NCBI RefSeq assembly: GCF_029167105.1
Contig: NZ_JARFML010000026.1
Coordinates: 1 to 64,000, forward strand
From: Bradyrhizobium yuanmingense
Lineage (GTDB): Bacteria > Pseudomonadota > Alphaproteobacteria > Rhizobiales > Xanthobacteraceae
Reading direction: 5' to 3'
Length of the DNA: 64,000 nt
The first letter of the stretch is position 1, and the number at the start of each line of letters is the position of its first letter. The position numbers were made by a program, and so were the translations under genes. Under the pieces are notes generated by a model. It had not been told where the DNA came from, ran no database searches, and saw only the letters and a list, made by a program, of their open reading frames with translations. Shown here piece by piece: positions 16,802 through 24,115 of the stretch.

Positions 16802-16880
16802 ACCTTTTCCAGCGCCAACCGCTCCAATTCCAACGCTGAATATGCGCACAGGCAGGTTGCCCACTCCCTCAGGTTGTTCC

Positions 16881-18023
16881 ATGGTGCGGCTACAAGGAGA
16901 CGCCGTGGACGCCATCAATCCGAGCGTGGACCTGACCGAGCTGGAGCGGATCGACAGCCTGCGGCTGATCCGTTCCGACAATGTCGGGCCGCGCACCTTC
17001 CGCTCGCTGGTCGATCATTTCGGCAGCCCGCGCGCCGCGCTGGAGCGGCTGCCCGATCTCGCCCGCCGCGGCGGCGCGGCGCGATCGGGGCGCATCTGCA
17101 GTGCGGATGAAGCAAAGGCCGAGCTCGCCGCGAGCCGCAAGTTCGGCATCGCCTGGCGCGCGCCCGGCGAGGACGGCTATCCGGCGCGGCTGGCGATGAT
17201 CGACGATGCGCCGCCGCTGCTCGCGGTGCGCGGCGACACCAAATCCCTGATGCGGCCGATGATCGCGATCGTCGGCTCGCGCAACGCCTCCGGCGCCGGA
17301 CTTAAATTCGCCGGCCAGCTCGCGCGCGAGCTCGGCGAAGCCGGCTTCGTGGTCATCTCCGGGCTCGCCCGCGGCGTCGACCAGGCCGCGCATCGCACCA
17401 GCGTCGAGAGCGGCACGATCGCCGTGCTCGCCGGCGGCCACGACTGCATCTATCCGCCCGAGCATGGCGACCTGCTCGCCGCGATCCTCGACCACGCGGG
17501 TGCGGCGATCTCCGAAATGCCGCTCGGCCACGAGCCGCGCGCCCGCGACTTTCCCCGTCGCAACCGGCTGATTTCGGGCGCCTCGCTCGGGGTCGTCGTG
17601 GTCGAGGCGGCGCACCGCTCGGGCTCGCTGATCACGGCACGCATGGCGGCCGAACAGGGCCGCGAGGTGTTCGCCGTCCCGGGCTCGCCGCTCGATCCGC
17701 GCGCCGCCGGCACCAACGACCTGATCAAGCAGGGCGCGACGCTCGTCACCGAAGCCGCCGACATCATCAATGCGGTTCAGCCGATCATGGAGCGGCCGCT
17801 GATGCACCCGGCGGGCGAGCCCGACAGCGAGCCGTTCGAGAGCGATCCGCAAAGCCATGATCGCGACCAGATCACCGCCCTGCTCGGCCCGGCGCCGATC
17901 TCAATCGACGACCTCGTGCGGATGTCCGGCGCCTCGCCCGCGATCGTGCGCACCGTGCTGCTGGAGCTCGAGCTCGCCGGCAAGCTCGAACGTCACGGCG
18001 GCGGATTGGTGTCGCTGGTTTAG
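16881..18023 (+). CDS. dprA: DNA-processing protein DprA
   Basis: 380 residues from ATG 16881. DprA binds single-stranded DNA and loads RecA during natural transformation, and is widely conserved even in bacteria not known to be competent. An N-terminal SAM/HhH-like region (RIDSLRLIRSDNVGPRTF) precedes the Rossmann core. The core contains MIAIVGSRNASGAGLKFA, VVISGLARGVDQAAH, TIAVLAGGHDCIYPPEH and FPRRNRLISGAS. The last 60 residues form the winged-helix DpsA-type C-terminal domain. The copy is complete, but its upstream region has been altered by the duplication described at 15893. Confidence 0.94.
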   Translation: MVRLQGDAVDAINPSVDLTELERIDSLRLIRSDNVGPRTFRSLVDHFGSPRAALERLPDLARRGGAARSGRICSADEAKAELAASRKFGIAWRAPGEDGYPARLAMIDDAPPLLAVRGDTKSLMRPMIAIVGSRNASGAGLKFAGQLARELGEAGFVVISGLARGVDQAAHRTSVESGTIAVLAGGHDCIYPPEHGDLLAAILDHAGAAISEMPLGHEPRARDFPRRNRLISGASLGVVVVEAAHRSGSLITARMAAEQGREVFAVPGSPLDPRAAGTNDLIKQGATLVTEAADIINAVQPIMERPLMHPAGEPDSEPFESDPQSHDRDQITALLGPAPISIDDLVRMSGASPAIVRTVLLELELAGKLERHGGGLVSLV

Positions 18024-18037
18024 CGTCGTCCCCAGTT

Positions 18038-18144
18038 GTCATTCCGGGGCGCGGCGAAGTCGCGAGCCCGGAATCCATCCATCCGCTCGCTCTGCCGCCA
18101 AATGGATTCCGGGCTCCCTCGCTCCGCTCGGGCCCCGGAATGAC
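18038..18144. repeat. Palindromic intergenic repeat, family B copy 1
   Basis: GTCATTCCGGGGC at 18038-18050 pairs with GCCCCGGAATGAC at 18132-18144. Inner arms around CCCGGAATCCAT and ATGGATTCCGGG can pair too. Related copies are at 27721 and 43303. It occupies the 3'-to-3' gap between dprA and an HxlR gene. Confidence 0.88.
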
Positions 18145-18161
18145 GAAATGGAGGCCGTACG

Positions 18162-18602
18162 CTAACCTTCCTTGCGCTGGTCGAACCGCGTTCGTGCCGC
18201 CTCGATCTGCTCCAGATGCGCGATGGCCCATTCTCCCAGCGCTTTCACCGGCTGTTGCAGTCCGCGACCGAGCTCGGTCAGCTCATAGTCCACCCGCGGC
18301 GGGATGGTCGGAAAGATCGTGCGCGTGACGAGGCCGTCGCGCTCGAGGCCGCGCAGCGTCAAGGTGAGCATCCGCTGCGAGATGCCGTTGATCATGCGCT
18401 TGAGCTCGTTGAAGCGCTTTGGCCCGTCGCTCAGCATCATGATGACGAACACGCTCCATTTGTCGCCGACGCGGGACAGCACGGAGGCGACCCCGCGGCA
18501 GTCTGCATGGTTGGGGTCCGGCATCGGCCTTGGATCCGGCCTCGGACTTGGCCGCGGCGGAGCGGGCAATTCGGTGTGCGCAGGTTTCAATGATGTGCCC
18601 AT
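18162..18602 (-). CDS. HxlR family transcriptional regulator (1)
   Basis: 146 residues. A Pro-rich N-terminal extension of about 30 residues precedes the HxlR winged-helix core. The core contains the conserved CRGVASVLSRVGDKWSVFVI (redox-type N-terminal cysteine), FNELKRMINGISQRMLTLTL and VDYELTELGRGL. Members often sense quinones or electrophiles through this cysteine (YodB, QorR types). It is divergent from azoR, with CTGGTA-N9-TACCAG in the gap, so it probably represses azoR and itself. Confidence 0.9.
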   Translation of the reverse strand: MGTSLKPAHTELPAPPRPSPRPDPRPMPDPNHADCRGVASVLSRVGDKWSVFVIMMLSDGPKRFNELKRMINGISQRMLTLTLRGLERDGLVTRTIFPTIPPRVDYELTELGRGLQQPVKALGEWAIAHLEQIEAARTRFDQRKEG

Positions 18603-18653
18603 GGCTCAAAAAAGTGCGTTCTTGCGGGGATTTCGATAGTCACACATGTAGCG

Positions 18654-18674
18654 CTGGTAACAAACTTATACCAG
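18654..18674. promoter_or_regulatory. Candidate HxlR operator upstream of azoR
   Basis: CTGGTA at 18654-18659 and TACCAG at 18669-18674 form a perfect inverted repeat with a 9-bp spacer. The site lies 11 bp before azoR in the 83-bp divergent gap. GTA-N-TAC dyads are typical for YodB/HxlR-type repressors. Binding is inferred. Confidence 0.5.
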
Positions 18675-18685
18675 GGTGACCTCAC

Positions 18686-19294
18686 ATGAAACTCCTCCAC
18701 ATCGACTCCAGCGTGCTCGGCCCCCACTCCGTCAGCCGGCAGGTTTCCGCCGCCATCGTCGATCGGCTCCGGCAGGCGACGCCCTCACTTCAAGTCGCCT
18801 ACCGCGATCTGACCGAGACGCCGCTAGCCCATCTCTCCGGCTCGCACCTCGCCGCCGCGCAAGGCGCCGCCGCGCCGGCGGAGCTCGGACCAGACCTTGC
18901 CGCAAGCGCGGCGGCACTGGAGGAGTTCCTGGCCGCCGACATCGTCGTGATCGGTGCGCCCATGTACAATTTCACCATTCCGAGCCAGCTCAAGGCCTGG
19001 ATTGATCGCATCCTGGTGGCGGGGAAAACCTTCAAATATGGCGCGGCCGGGCCCGAGGGACTCGCCGGCGGCAAGCGCGTGATCGTGGCCATCTCGCGCG
19101 GCGGCCACTACGGCGCAGAGACGCCCTACGCGGCCGGCGAGCATCTCGAAACTTATCTGCGCTGGGTGTTCGGCTTCATGGGAATCACCAACCTCGAATT
19201 CATCCCGGCCGACGGCATCCAACTCGGGCCGGAGCACCGCGAGAAGGCGATCGCCGGCGCGCTCCAATCGGCAACAAGCCTGCGCGCGGCCTAA
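18686..19294 (+). CDS. azoR: FMN-dependent NADH-azoreductase
   Basis: 202 residues, full length for the AzoR family (flavodoxin-like fold). The FMN phosphate loop is LLHIDSSVLGPHSVSRQVS, followed by VVIGAPMYNFTIPSQLKAWIDR, with ISRGGHYG and YLRWVFGFMGI near the C-terminus. AzoR-type enzymes reduce quinones and azo dyes by two-electron transfer and help detoxify electrophiles. The divergent HxlR regulator with a dyad operator supports a quinone-response role, as known for yodB-azoR in Bacillus. Confidence 0.93.
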   Translation: MKLLHIDSSVLGPHSVSRQVSAAIVDRLRQATPSLQVAYRDLTETPLAHLSGSHLAAAQGAAAPAELGPDLAASAAALEEFLAADIVVIGAPMYNFTIPSQLKAWIDRILVAGKTFKYGAAGPEGLAGGKRVIVAISRGGHYGAETPYAAGEHLETYLRWVFGFMGITNLEFIPADGIQLGPEHREKAIAGALQSATSLRAA

Positions 19295-19314
19295 CCCTCG
19301 CCGCGGCGAACGCG

Positions 19315-19342
19315 TCGGGCGCAACGCGAATGTTGCGCCCGA
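19315..19342. terminator. Bidirectional hairpin between azoR and SDR gene
   Basis: TCGGGCGCAAC (19315-19325) pairs perfectly with GTTGCGCCCGA (19332-19342) around a GCGAAT loop. It lies between two convergent genes and could serve both transcripts. No strong T-run follows. Confidence 0.65.
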
Positions 19343-19361
19343 GCTGGTTCGCTTGATCTGA

Positions 19362-20135
19362 TCAGCCGCGATAGATCGGCGCGCCGCTCGGCGAGGCCAC
19401 CGCGCCGCCGTCGACGAAGATCTCCTGCCCCTGCACATGCGCGGAATCATCGGAGGCGAGGAACAGCACCGTCTTCGCCACGTGATCGGTTTCACCGAGG
19501 CGGCCGAGCGGCGTCGAAAGCGCAATCCGCCTTTCGAACTCCTTCTCGGCTTCCGGCGTCGCCGTTGCAGGCCCCCAGATCGGGGTGCGGGTCGCACCCG
19601 GCGCCACGACGTTGACGCGGATGCCGCGCGGCGACAACTCCGACGCCATGATCCGCGCCATCGCCCGCACGCCGGCCTTTGCTGCGCCATAGGCCGAGTA
19701 GCCGGGAATGCCGAGCACCGAAATCACCGAGCCGTTGAGGATGATCGAGGCGTTGTCGTTGAGATGGGGCAGCGCGGATTGAACGGTGAAGAACACGCCG
19801 GTCAAATTGGTGCTGATCACCTTCTCGAACACCTCTGGCGTCGCCGATCCCAGCGGTGTGCCGCCGGCGATGCCGGCATTGGCGAACACGATATCGAACT
19901 TGCCGAACTTTTCCGCGCCCTGTTTGATCGCAGCTTCCGTCGCCGCGATGTCCGTCGCGTCCGCTGGCAGCGCGAGCGCGCTGGGCCCGAGCTCTTTCGC
20001 AGCCGCTGCCAGCGTCTCCTTGTTGCGCCCCGTGATCACCACCTTGGCGCCCTCGGCCACGAACAGTTTTGCCGTTGCCAGCCCGATGCCGCTATTGCCG
20101 CCGGTGATCAGGGCTGTCTTTCCTCGAAGTCTCAC
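19362..20135 (-). CDS. Short-chain dehydrogenase/reductase (SDR) family oxidoreductase
   Basis: 257 residues if translated from GTG 20135, chosen because a GGAGG ribosome-binding site stands 5 nt upstream; ATG at 20147 or 20156 would add a few residues. The NAD(P) loop is TGGNSGIGLATAKLF. FANAGIAGG is the NAG motif, and the catalytic residues are in SVISVLGIPGYSAYGAAKAG (Ser, Tyr, Lys). The end ASDDSAHVQGQEIFVDGG is typical of classical SDRs. It is divergent from a second HxlR regulator, which probably controls it. The substrate is unknown, most likely a carbonyl compound. Confidence 0.9.
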   Translation of the reverse strand: MRLRGKTALITGGNSGIGLATAKLFVAEGAKVVITGRNKETLAAAAKELGPSALALPADATDIAATEAAIKQGAEKFGKFDIVFANAGIAGGTPLGSATPEVFEKVISTNLTGVFFTVQSALPHLNDNASIILNGSVISVLGIPGYSAYGAAKAGVRAMARIMASELSPRGIRVNVVAPGATRTPIWGPATATPEAEKEFERRIALSTPLGRLGETDHVAKTVLFLASDDSAHVQGQEIFVDGGAVASPSGAPIYRG

Positions 20136-20163
20136 GCTCGCCTCCATTAGTTGCATGATGAAA

Positions 20164-20179
20164 CTAGATTGCCATCTAG
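20164..20179. promoter_or_regulatory. Perfect palindrome between SDR gene and HxlR (2)
   Basis: CTAGAT-TGCC-ATCTAG is a 6-bp perfect inverted repeat with a 4-bp spacer, placed in the 122-bp gap between the divergent SDR and HxlR genes. Position and symmetry fit an HxlR dimer operator covering the SDR promoter. Inference only. Confidence 0.5.
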
Positions 20180-20257
20180 GCCATTTGGTTTTATGATGCA
20201 ACCACACAAGCGTGTGATCGGCGCTCGCGCCGTGCGAATGCGACAGGACGAACGAGA

Positions 20258-20725
20258 ATGGTGAAACGGACGAGCTTCGAGGGCGATGCCTGCCCGATCG
20301 CGCGGTCGCTGGAGGCGCTCGGCGACTGGTGGTCGCTCCTGATCATCCGCGAGGCGCTGTTCGGCGTCCGCCGCTTCGGCGAGTTTCAGAACAAGCTGGG
20401 CATGGCCAAGAACATCCTGGCGGCGCGGCTGCGATCGCTGGTCGACCACGGCATTCTGGAAACCGCCCCCGCCTCCGACGGGAGCGCCTATCAGGAATAT
20501 GTGCTGACGCCGAAAGGCCGCGGCACCTTCCCGATCCTGGTCGCCTTGCGGCAATGGAGCGAGGAGTTCGACGACCGCCCCGAGGAGATTGCGACGATGC
20601 TGGTCGATCGCGAGAAGGGCCGTCCGGTGAAGAAGCTGGAAATGCGCGCCGAGGATGGCCGCCTGCTCACGCCGGCGGAGACCACGCTGAAGCCACGACC
20701 GTCGTCGCGACGTCGGTCGGCGTGA
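20258..20725 (+). CDS. HxlR family transcriptional regulator (2)
   Basis: 155 residues with the HxlR core: DACPIARSLEALGDWWSLLI (conserved Cys near residue 12), FGEFQNKLGMAKNILAARLR (recognition helix) and YVLTPKGRGTFPILVAL. A C-terminal basic extension of about 45 residues follows the winged helix, which is longer than minimal HxlR proteins. It starts 122 bp from the divergent SDR gene, with a palindrome between them. Confidence 0.9.
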   Translation: MVKRTSFEGDACPIARSLEALGDWWSLLIIREALFGVRRFGEFQNKLGMAKNILAARLRSLVDHGILETAPASDGSAYQEYVLTPKGRGTFPILVALRQWSEEFDDRPEEIATMLVDREKGRPVKKLEMRAEDGRLLTPAETTLKPRPSSRRRSA

Positions 20726-20747
20726 TTGTGGCGCACTGCCCCCACGA

Positions 20748-20834
20748 CGTCATTGCGAGGAGCGCTTGCGACGAAGCAATCCAGAATCCCACCGCGGCAA
20801 GACTCTGGATTGCTTCGCTACACTCGCAATGACG
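20748..20834 (+). repeat. 87-bp palindromic intergenic repeat, family A copy 2
   Basis: It has the same arms CGTCATTGCGAG / CTCGCAATGACG and the same 87-bp length as the copy at 5000, in the same orientation. Internal differences are a few substitutions (for example GAGCGCTTG in place of GAGCTCTTG). It lies between convergent genes. Confidence 0.9.
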
Positions 20835-20882
20835 GGGAGAGAGCGGCGCTCAAGTCTCTCACGATCACCGGGGAGCCCGCTC

Positions 20883-21143
20883 TCACGACAGCTTGCGCTT
20901 GGTCCGTAGCCGCAGGTGCTCGTCGGCCTCGAGCTTGGTCATGCCTAAGAGATAATGCAGCACGTCCAGCTTGTGGCGCTCGGCCAGCTTGCGCAGAGCG
21001 CCGGTTTGCTCGGCGATGAAGGCCACGGCCTCATCCGCACCGCCCTCCCCCGGTTCCTCGTGACGCGTGCCCCCCGGCGCGCCGGATCCGGCGCGCGCCC
21101 GTTTTTTTCCTGGCCTGGTCACCAGTACCCCACCCGAATCCAT
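20883..21143 (-). CDS. Small conserved basic/helical protein, function unknown
   Basis: 86 residues from ATG 21143; an ATG eight codons upstream is possible. The N-terminal 40 residues are basic and Gly-rich (TRPGKKRARAGSG). The C-terminal half is a predicted helical pair (AVAFIAEQTGALRKLAERHK, LDVLHYLLGMTKLEADEHLR). I recall near-identical small proteins in Bradyrhizobium genomes, which supports it being a real gene. No function is known. It is upstream of and divergent from topA. Confidence 0.65.
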   Translation of the reverse strand: MDSGGVLVTRPGKKRARAGSGAPGGTRHEEPGEGGADEAVAFIAEQTGALRKLAERHKLDVLHYLLGMTKLEADEHLRLRTKRKLS

Positions 21144-21350
21144 GCCCCGACAGGACATTACGCCCACATCAACCGCAACTCCAAGGTGGTATTCTGCAAC
21201 TTTTTCGATATGAAACTTTTCCCATTGCGGCGACTTTCAACACCCCACGATTTGACAGGGGCCCGCTCACCACCCATGTTCGGGTCGAAACGGCCGACCC
21301 GAATCCTTTCGCTTTCGGCCCAAGATTTTCCCGTAAGCCACTGGAACTAA

Positions 21351-24095
21351 ATGAATATCGTCATCGTGGAGTCGCCGGCGAAAGCCAAGACGATCAACAA
21401 ATATCTGGGCTCGTCCTATGAGGTTCTGGCCTCGTTCGGCCATGTCCGCGATCTCCCGGCGAAGAACGGTTCCGTCGATCCCGACGCCAATTTCAAGATG
21501 ATCTGGGAGGTCGACCCCAAGGCGGCCGGCCGGCTCAACGATATCGCGAAGTCGCTGAAGGGCGCCGACCGCCTGATTCTCGCCACCGACCCCGATCGCG
21601 AGGGCGAAGCCATCTCCTGGCACGTGTTGGAGGTGATGAAGGAGAAGCGCGCGCTGAAGGATCAGAAGATCGAGCGCGTGGTGTTCAACGCCATCACCAA
21701 GCAGGCCGTCTCGGAGGCGATGAAGCATCCGCGCGAGATCGACGGCGCCCTGGTCGACGCCTACATGGCGCGCCGTGCGCTCGACTATCTGGTCGGCTTC
21801 ACCCTCTCCCCCGTGCTGTGGCGCAAGCTGCCGGGCGCCCGCTCGGCCGGCCGCGTGCAGTCGGTGGCGCTGCGCCTCGTCTGCGACCGCGAGCTCGAGA
21901 TCGAGAAGTTCGTAGCCCGCGAATACTGGTCGCTGATCGCGACCCTGCTCACCCCGCGGGGCGATGCCTTCGAGGCGCGCCTCGTCGGCGCCGACGGCAA
22001 GAAGATCCAACGCCTCGACATCGGCACCGGCGCGGAAGCCGAAGACTTCAAGAAGGCGCTGGAACTGGCGACTTACGCGGTCACCGCGGTCGACGCCAAG
22101 CCGGCCCGTCGCAATCCGCAGGCGCCCTTCACCACCTCGACGCTGCAGCAGGAAGCCAGCCGCAAATACGGCTTTGCGCCGGCGCATACGATGCGCATCG
22201 CCCAGCGTCTTTATGAGGGCATCGACATCGGTGGCGAGACCACCGGACTCATTACTTATATGCGTACCGACGGCGTGCAGATCGCCCCCGAGGCGATCAC
22301 CCAGGCGCGCAAGGTGATCGGCGAGGATTACGGCAACGCCTACGTGCCGGATAGCCCGCGCCAATACCAGGCCAAGGCCAAGAACGCCCAGGAAGCGCAC
22401 GAAGCGATCCGCCCGACCGACCTCTCGCGCCGCCCCGACAGCATGAGCCGCAAGCTCGATGCCGATCAGGCCAAGCTGTATGAGCTGATCTGGAAGCGCA
22501 CCATCGCGAGCCAGATGGAATCCGCCGAGCTCGAGCGGACCACCGTCGACATCACGGCGAAGGCAGGCTCCCGTACGCTGGAGCTGCGCGCCACCGGCCA
22601 GGTCGTCAAGTTCGACGGCTTCCTCGCGCTCTACCAGGAAGGCCGCGACGACGAGGAGGACGAGGATTCCCGCCGCCTGCCCGCGATGAGCCAGGGCGAG
22701 GCCGTGAAACGGCAGAGCCTGTCCGTCACCCAGCATTTCACCGAGCCGCCGCCGCGTTTCTCGGAAGCATCTCTCGTCAAGCGCATGGAAGAGCTCGGCA
22801 TCGGCCGGCCCTCGACCTATGCCTCGATCCTCCAGGTTCTGAAGGACCGCGGCTACGTCAAGCTGGAGAAGAAGCGTCTGCACGGCGAGGACAAGGGCCG
22901 CGTCGTGGTCGCCTTCCTCGAAAGCTTCTTTGCCCGCTATGTCGAGTACGACTTTACGGCGAGCCTCGAAGAGCAACTCGACCGCATCTCCAACAACGAG
23001 ATCTCCTGGCAGCAGGTTCTGAAGGACTTTTGGACCGGCTTCATCGGCGCCGTCGACGACATCAAGGAGCTGCGGGTCGCCCAGGTGCTCGACGTGCTCG
23101 ACGACATGCTGGGCCAGCACATCTATCCGCCCCGCGCCGATGGCGGCGATATCAGGCAGTGCCCGAACTGCGGCACCGGCCGGCTGAACCTCAAGGCCGG
23201 CAAGTTCGGCGCCTTCGTCGGCTGCTCGAACTATCCGGAATGCCGCTACACCCGTCAGCTCGCCGCCGATGGCGAGGCGACTGCTGACCGTTCGCTCGGC
23301 CAGGATCCCGACACGGGTCGCGATGTCTGGGTCAAGGCCGGCCGCTTCGGCCCCTACATCCAGCTCGGCGAGCAGAAGGATTATGAGGAAGGCGAGAAGC
23401 CCAAGCGCGCCGGCATTCCGAAGGGCACCTCGCCCGGCGACGTCGATCTCGAGCTTGCGCTGAAGCTGCTGTCGCTGCCGCGCGAGATCGGCAAGCATCC
23501 GGAGACCGGCCAGCCGATCACCGCGGGCCTCGGCCGCTTCGGACCGTTCGTGAAGCACGAGAAGACCTATGCGAGCTTAGAGGCCGGCGACGAGGTGTTC
23601 GACATCGGCCTCAATCGTGCGGTGACGCTGATCGCGGAGAAGGTTGCCAAGGGCCCGAGCCGTCGCTTCGGCGCCGATCCCGGCAAGGCGCTTGGCGATC
23701 ATCCGACACTCGGCACCGTCACCGTGAAGAGCGGCCGTTACGGCGCCTATGTCACCGCCGGCGGCGTCAACGCGACCATCCCGGCCGAGTTCGAGAAGGA
23801 CACCATCACGCTGCCGCAGGCGATCGCGCTGATCGACGAGCGCGCCGCCAAGGGCGGCGGCAAGCCCAAGAAGGCGGCGAAGCCGGCCAAGGCCAAGAAA
23901 GCGTCAGAGAAGGCTGCGGACGGCGAGGACGCCGCACCGAAGCCGAAGAAGCCGGCTGCGAAGAAAGCCGCGGCCAAATCCAAATCCGAATCCACCAGCA
24001 AGGCGCGCGCCGCCGTGCCGTCGACCGCAAAGACGTCGCCGACCAAGGCAGCCGCCACCAAGGCTCCGGCCAAGAAGAGTGCCGGCAAGACCTGA
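21351..24095 (+). CDS. topA: DNA topoisomerase I
   Basis: 914 residues. It relaxes negative supercoils by transient cleavage of one strand. The Toprim domain starts MNIVIVESPAKAKTINKYLG, with acidic residues in ILATDPDREGEAISWH. The active-site tyrosine is Tyr303 in GLITYMRTDGVQ. A four-cysteine zinc finger (QCPNCGTGRL and GCSNYPECRYTR) and repeated zinc-ribbon-derived modules (GRFGPYIQLG, GRFGPFVKHE, GRYGAYVTAG) follow. The last 90 residues are a Lys/Ala-rich tail of the histone-H1-like kind common in alphaproteobacteria. It is followed by rnr after 20 bp. Confidence 0.97.
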   Translation: MNIVIVESPAKAKTINKYLGSSYEVLASFGHVRDLPAKNGSVDPDANFKMIWEVDPKAAGRLNDIAKSLKGADRLILATDPDREGEAISWHVLEVMKEKRALKDQKIERVVFNAITKQAVSEAMKHPREIDGALVDAYMARRALDYLVGFTLSPVLWRKLPGARSAGRVQSVALRLVCDRELEIEKFVAREYWSLIATLLTPRGDAFEARLVGADGKKIQRLDIGTGAEAEDFKKALELATYAVTAVDAKPARRNPQAPFTTSTLQQEASRKYGFAPAHTMRIAQRLYEGIDIGGETTGLITYMRTDGVQIAPEAITQARKVIGEDYGNAYVPDSPRQYQAKAKNAQEAHEAIRPTDLSRRPDSMSRKLDADQAKLYELIWKRTIASQMESAELERTTVDITAKAGSRTLELRATGQVVKFDGFLALYQEGRDDEEDEDSRRLPAMSQGEAVKRQSLSVTQHFTEPPPRFSEASLVKRMEELGIGRPSTYASILQVLKDRGYVKLEKKRLHGEDKGRVVVAFLESFFARYVEYDFTASLEEQLDRISNNEISWQQVLKDFWTGFIGAVDDIKELRVAQVLDVLDDMLGQHIYPPRADGGDIRQCPNCGTGRLNLKAGKFGAFVGCSNYPECRYTRQLAADGEATADRSLGQDPDTGRDVWVKAGRFGPYIQLGEQKDYEEGEKPKRAGIPKGTSPGDVDLELALKLLSLPREIGKHPETGQPITAGLGRFGPFVKHEKTYASLEAGDEVFDIGLNRAVTLIAEKVAKGPSRRFGADPGKALGDHPTLGTVTVKSGRYGAYVTAGGVNATIPAEFEKDTITLPQAIALIDERAAKGGGKPKKAAKPAKAKKASEKAADGEDAAPKPKKPAAKKAAAKSKSESTSKARAAVPSTAKTSPTKAAATKAPAKKSAGKT

Positions 24096-24115
24096 GATCA
24101 AGAATTAGAGGTTAA

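Noticed and set aside
13000..18000. Complete prophage or integrative element around dprA
   Set aside because: No integrase, recombinase, att-flanked tRNA or phage structural gene is present; only the dprA fragment and one orphan ORF support insertion.
21267..23558. Long open frame on the strand opposite topA
   Set aside because: High-GC antisense shadow. The protein is low-complexity (Gly/Ala/Arg/Asp-rich) with no recognisable domain, and topA on the other strand has full family motifs.
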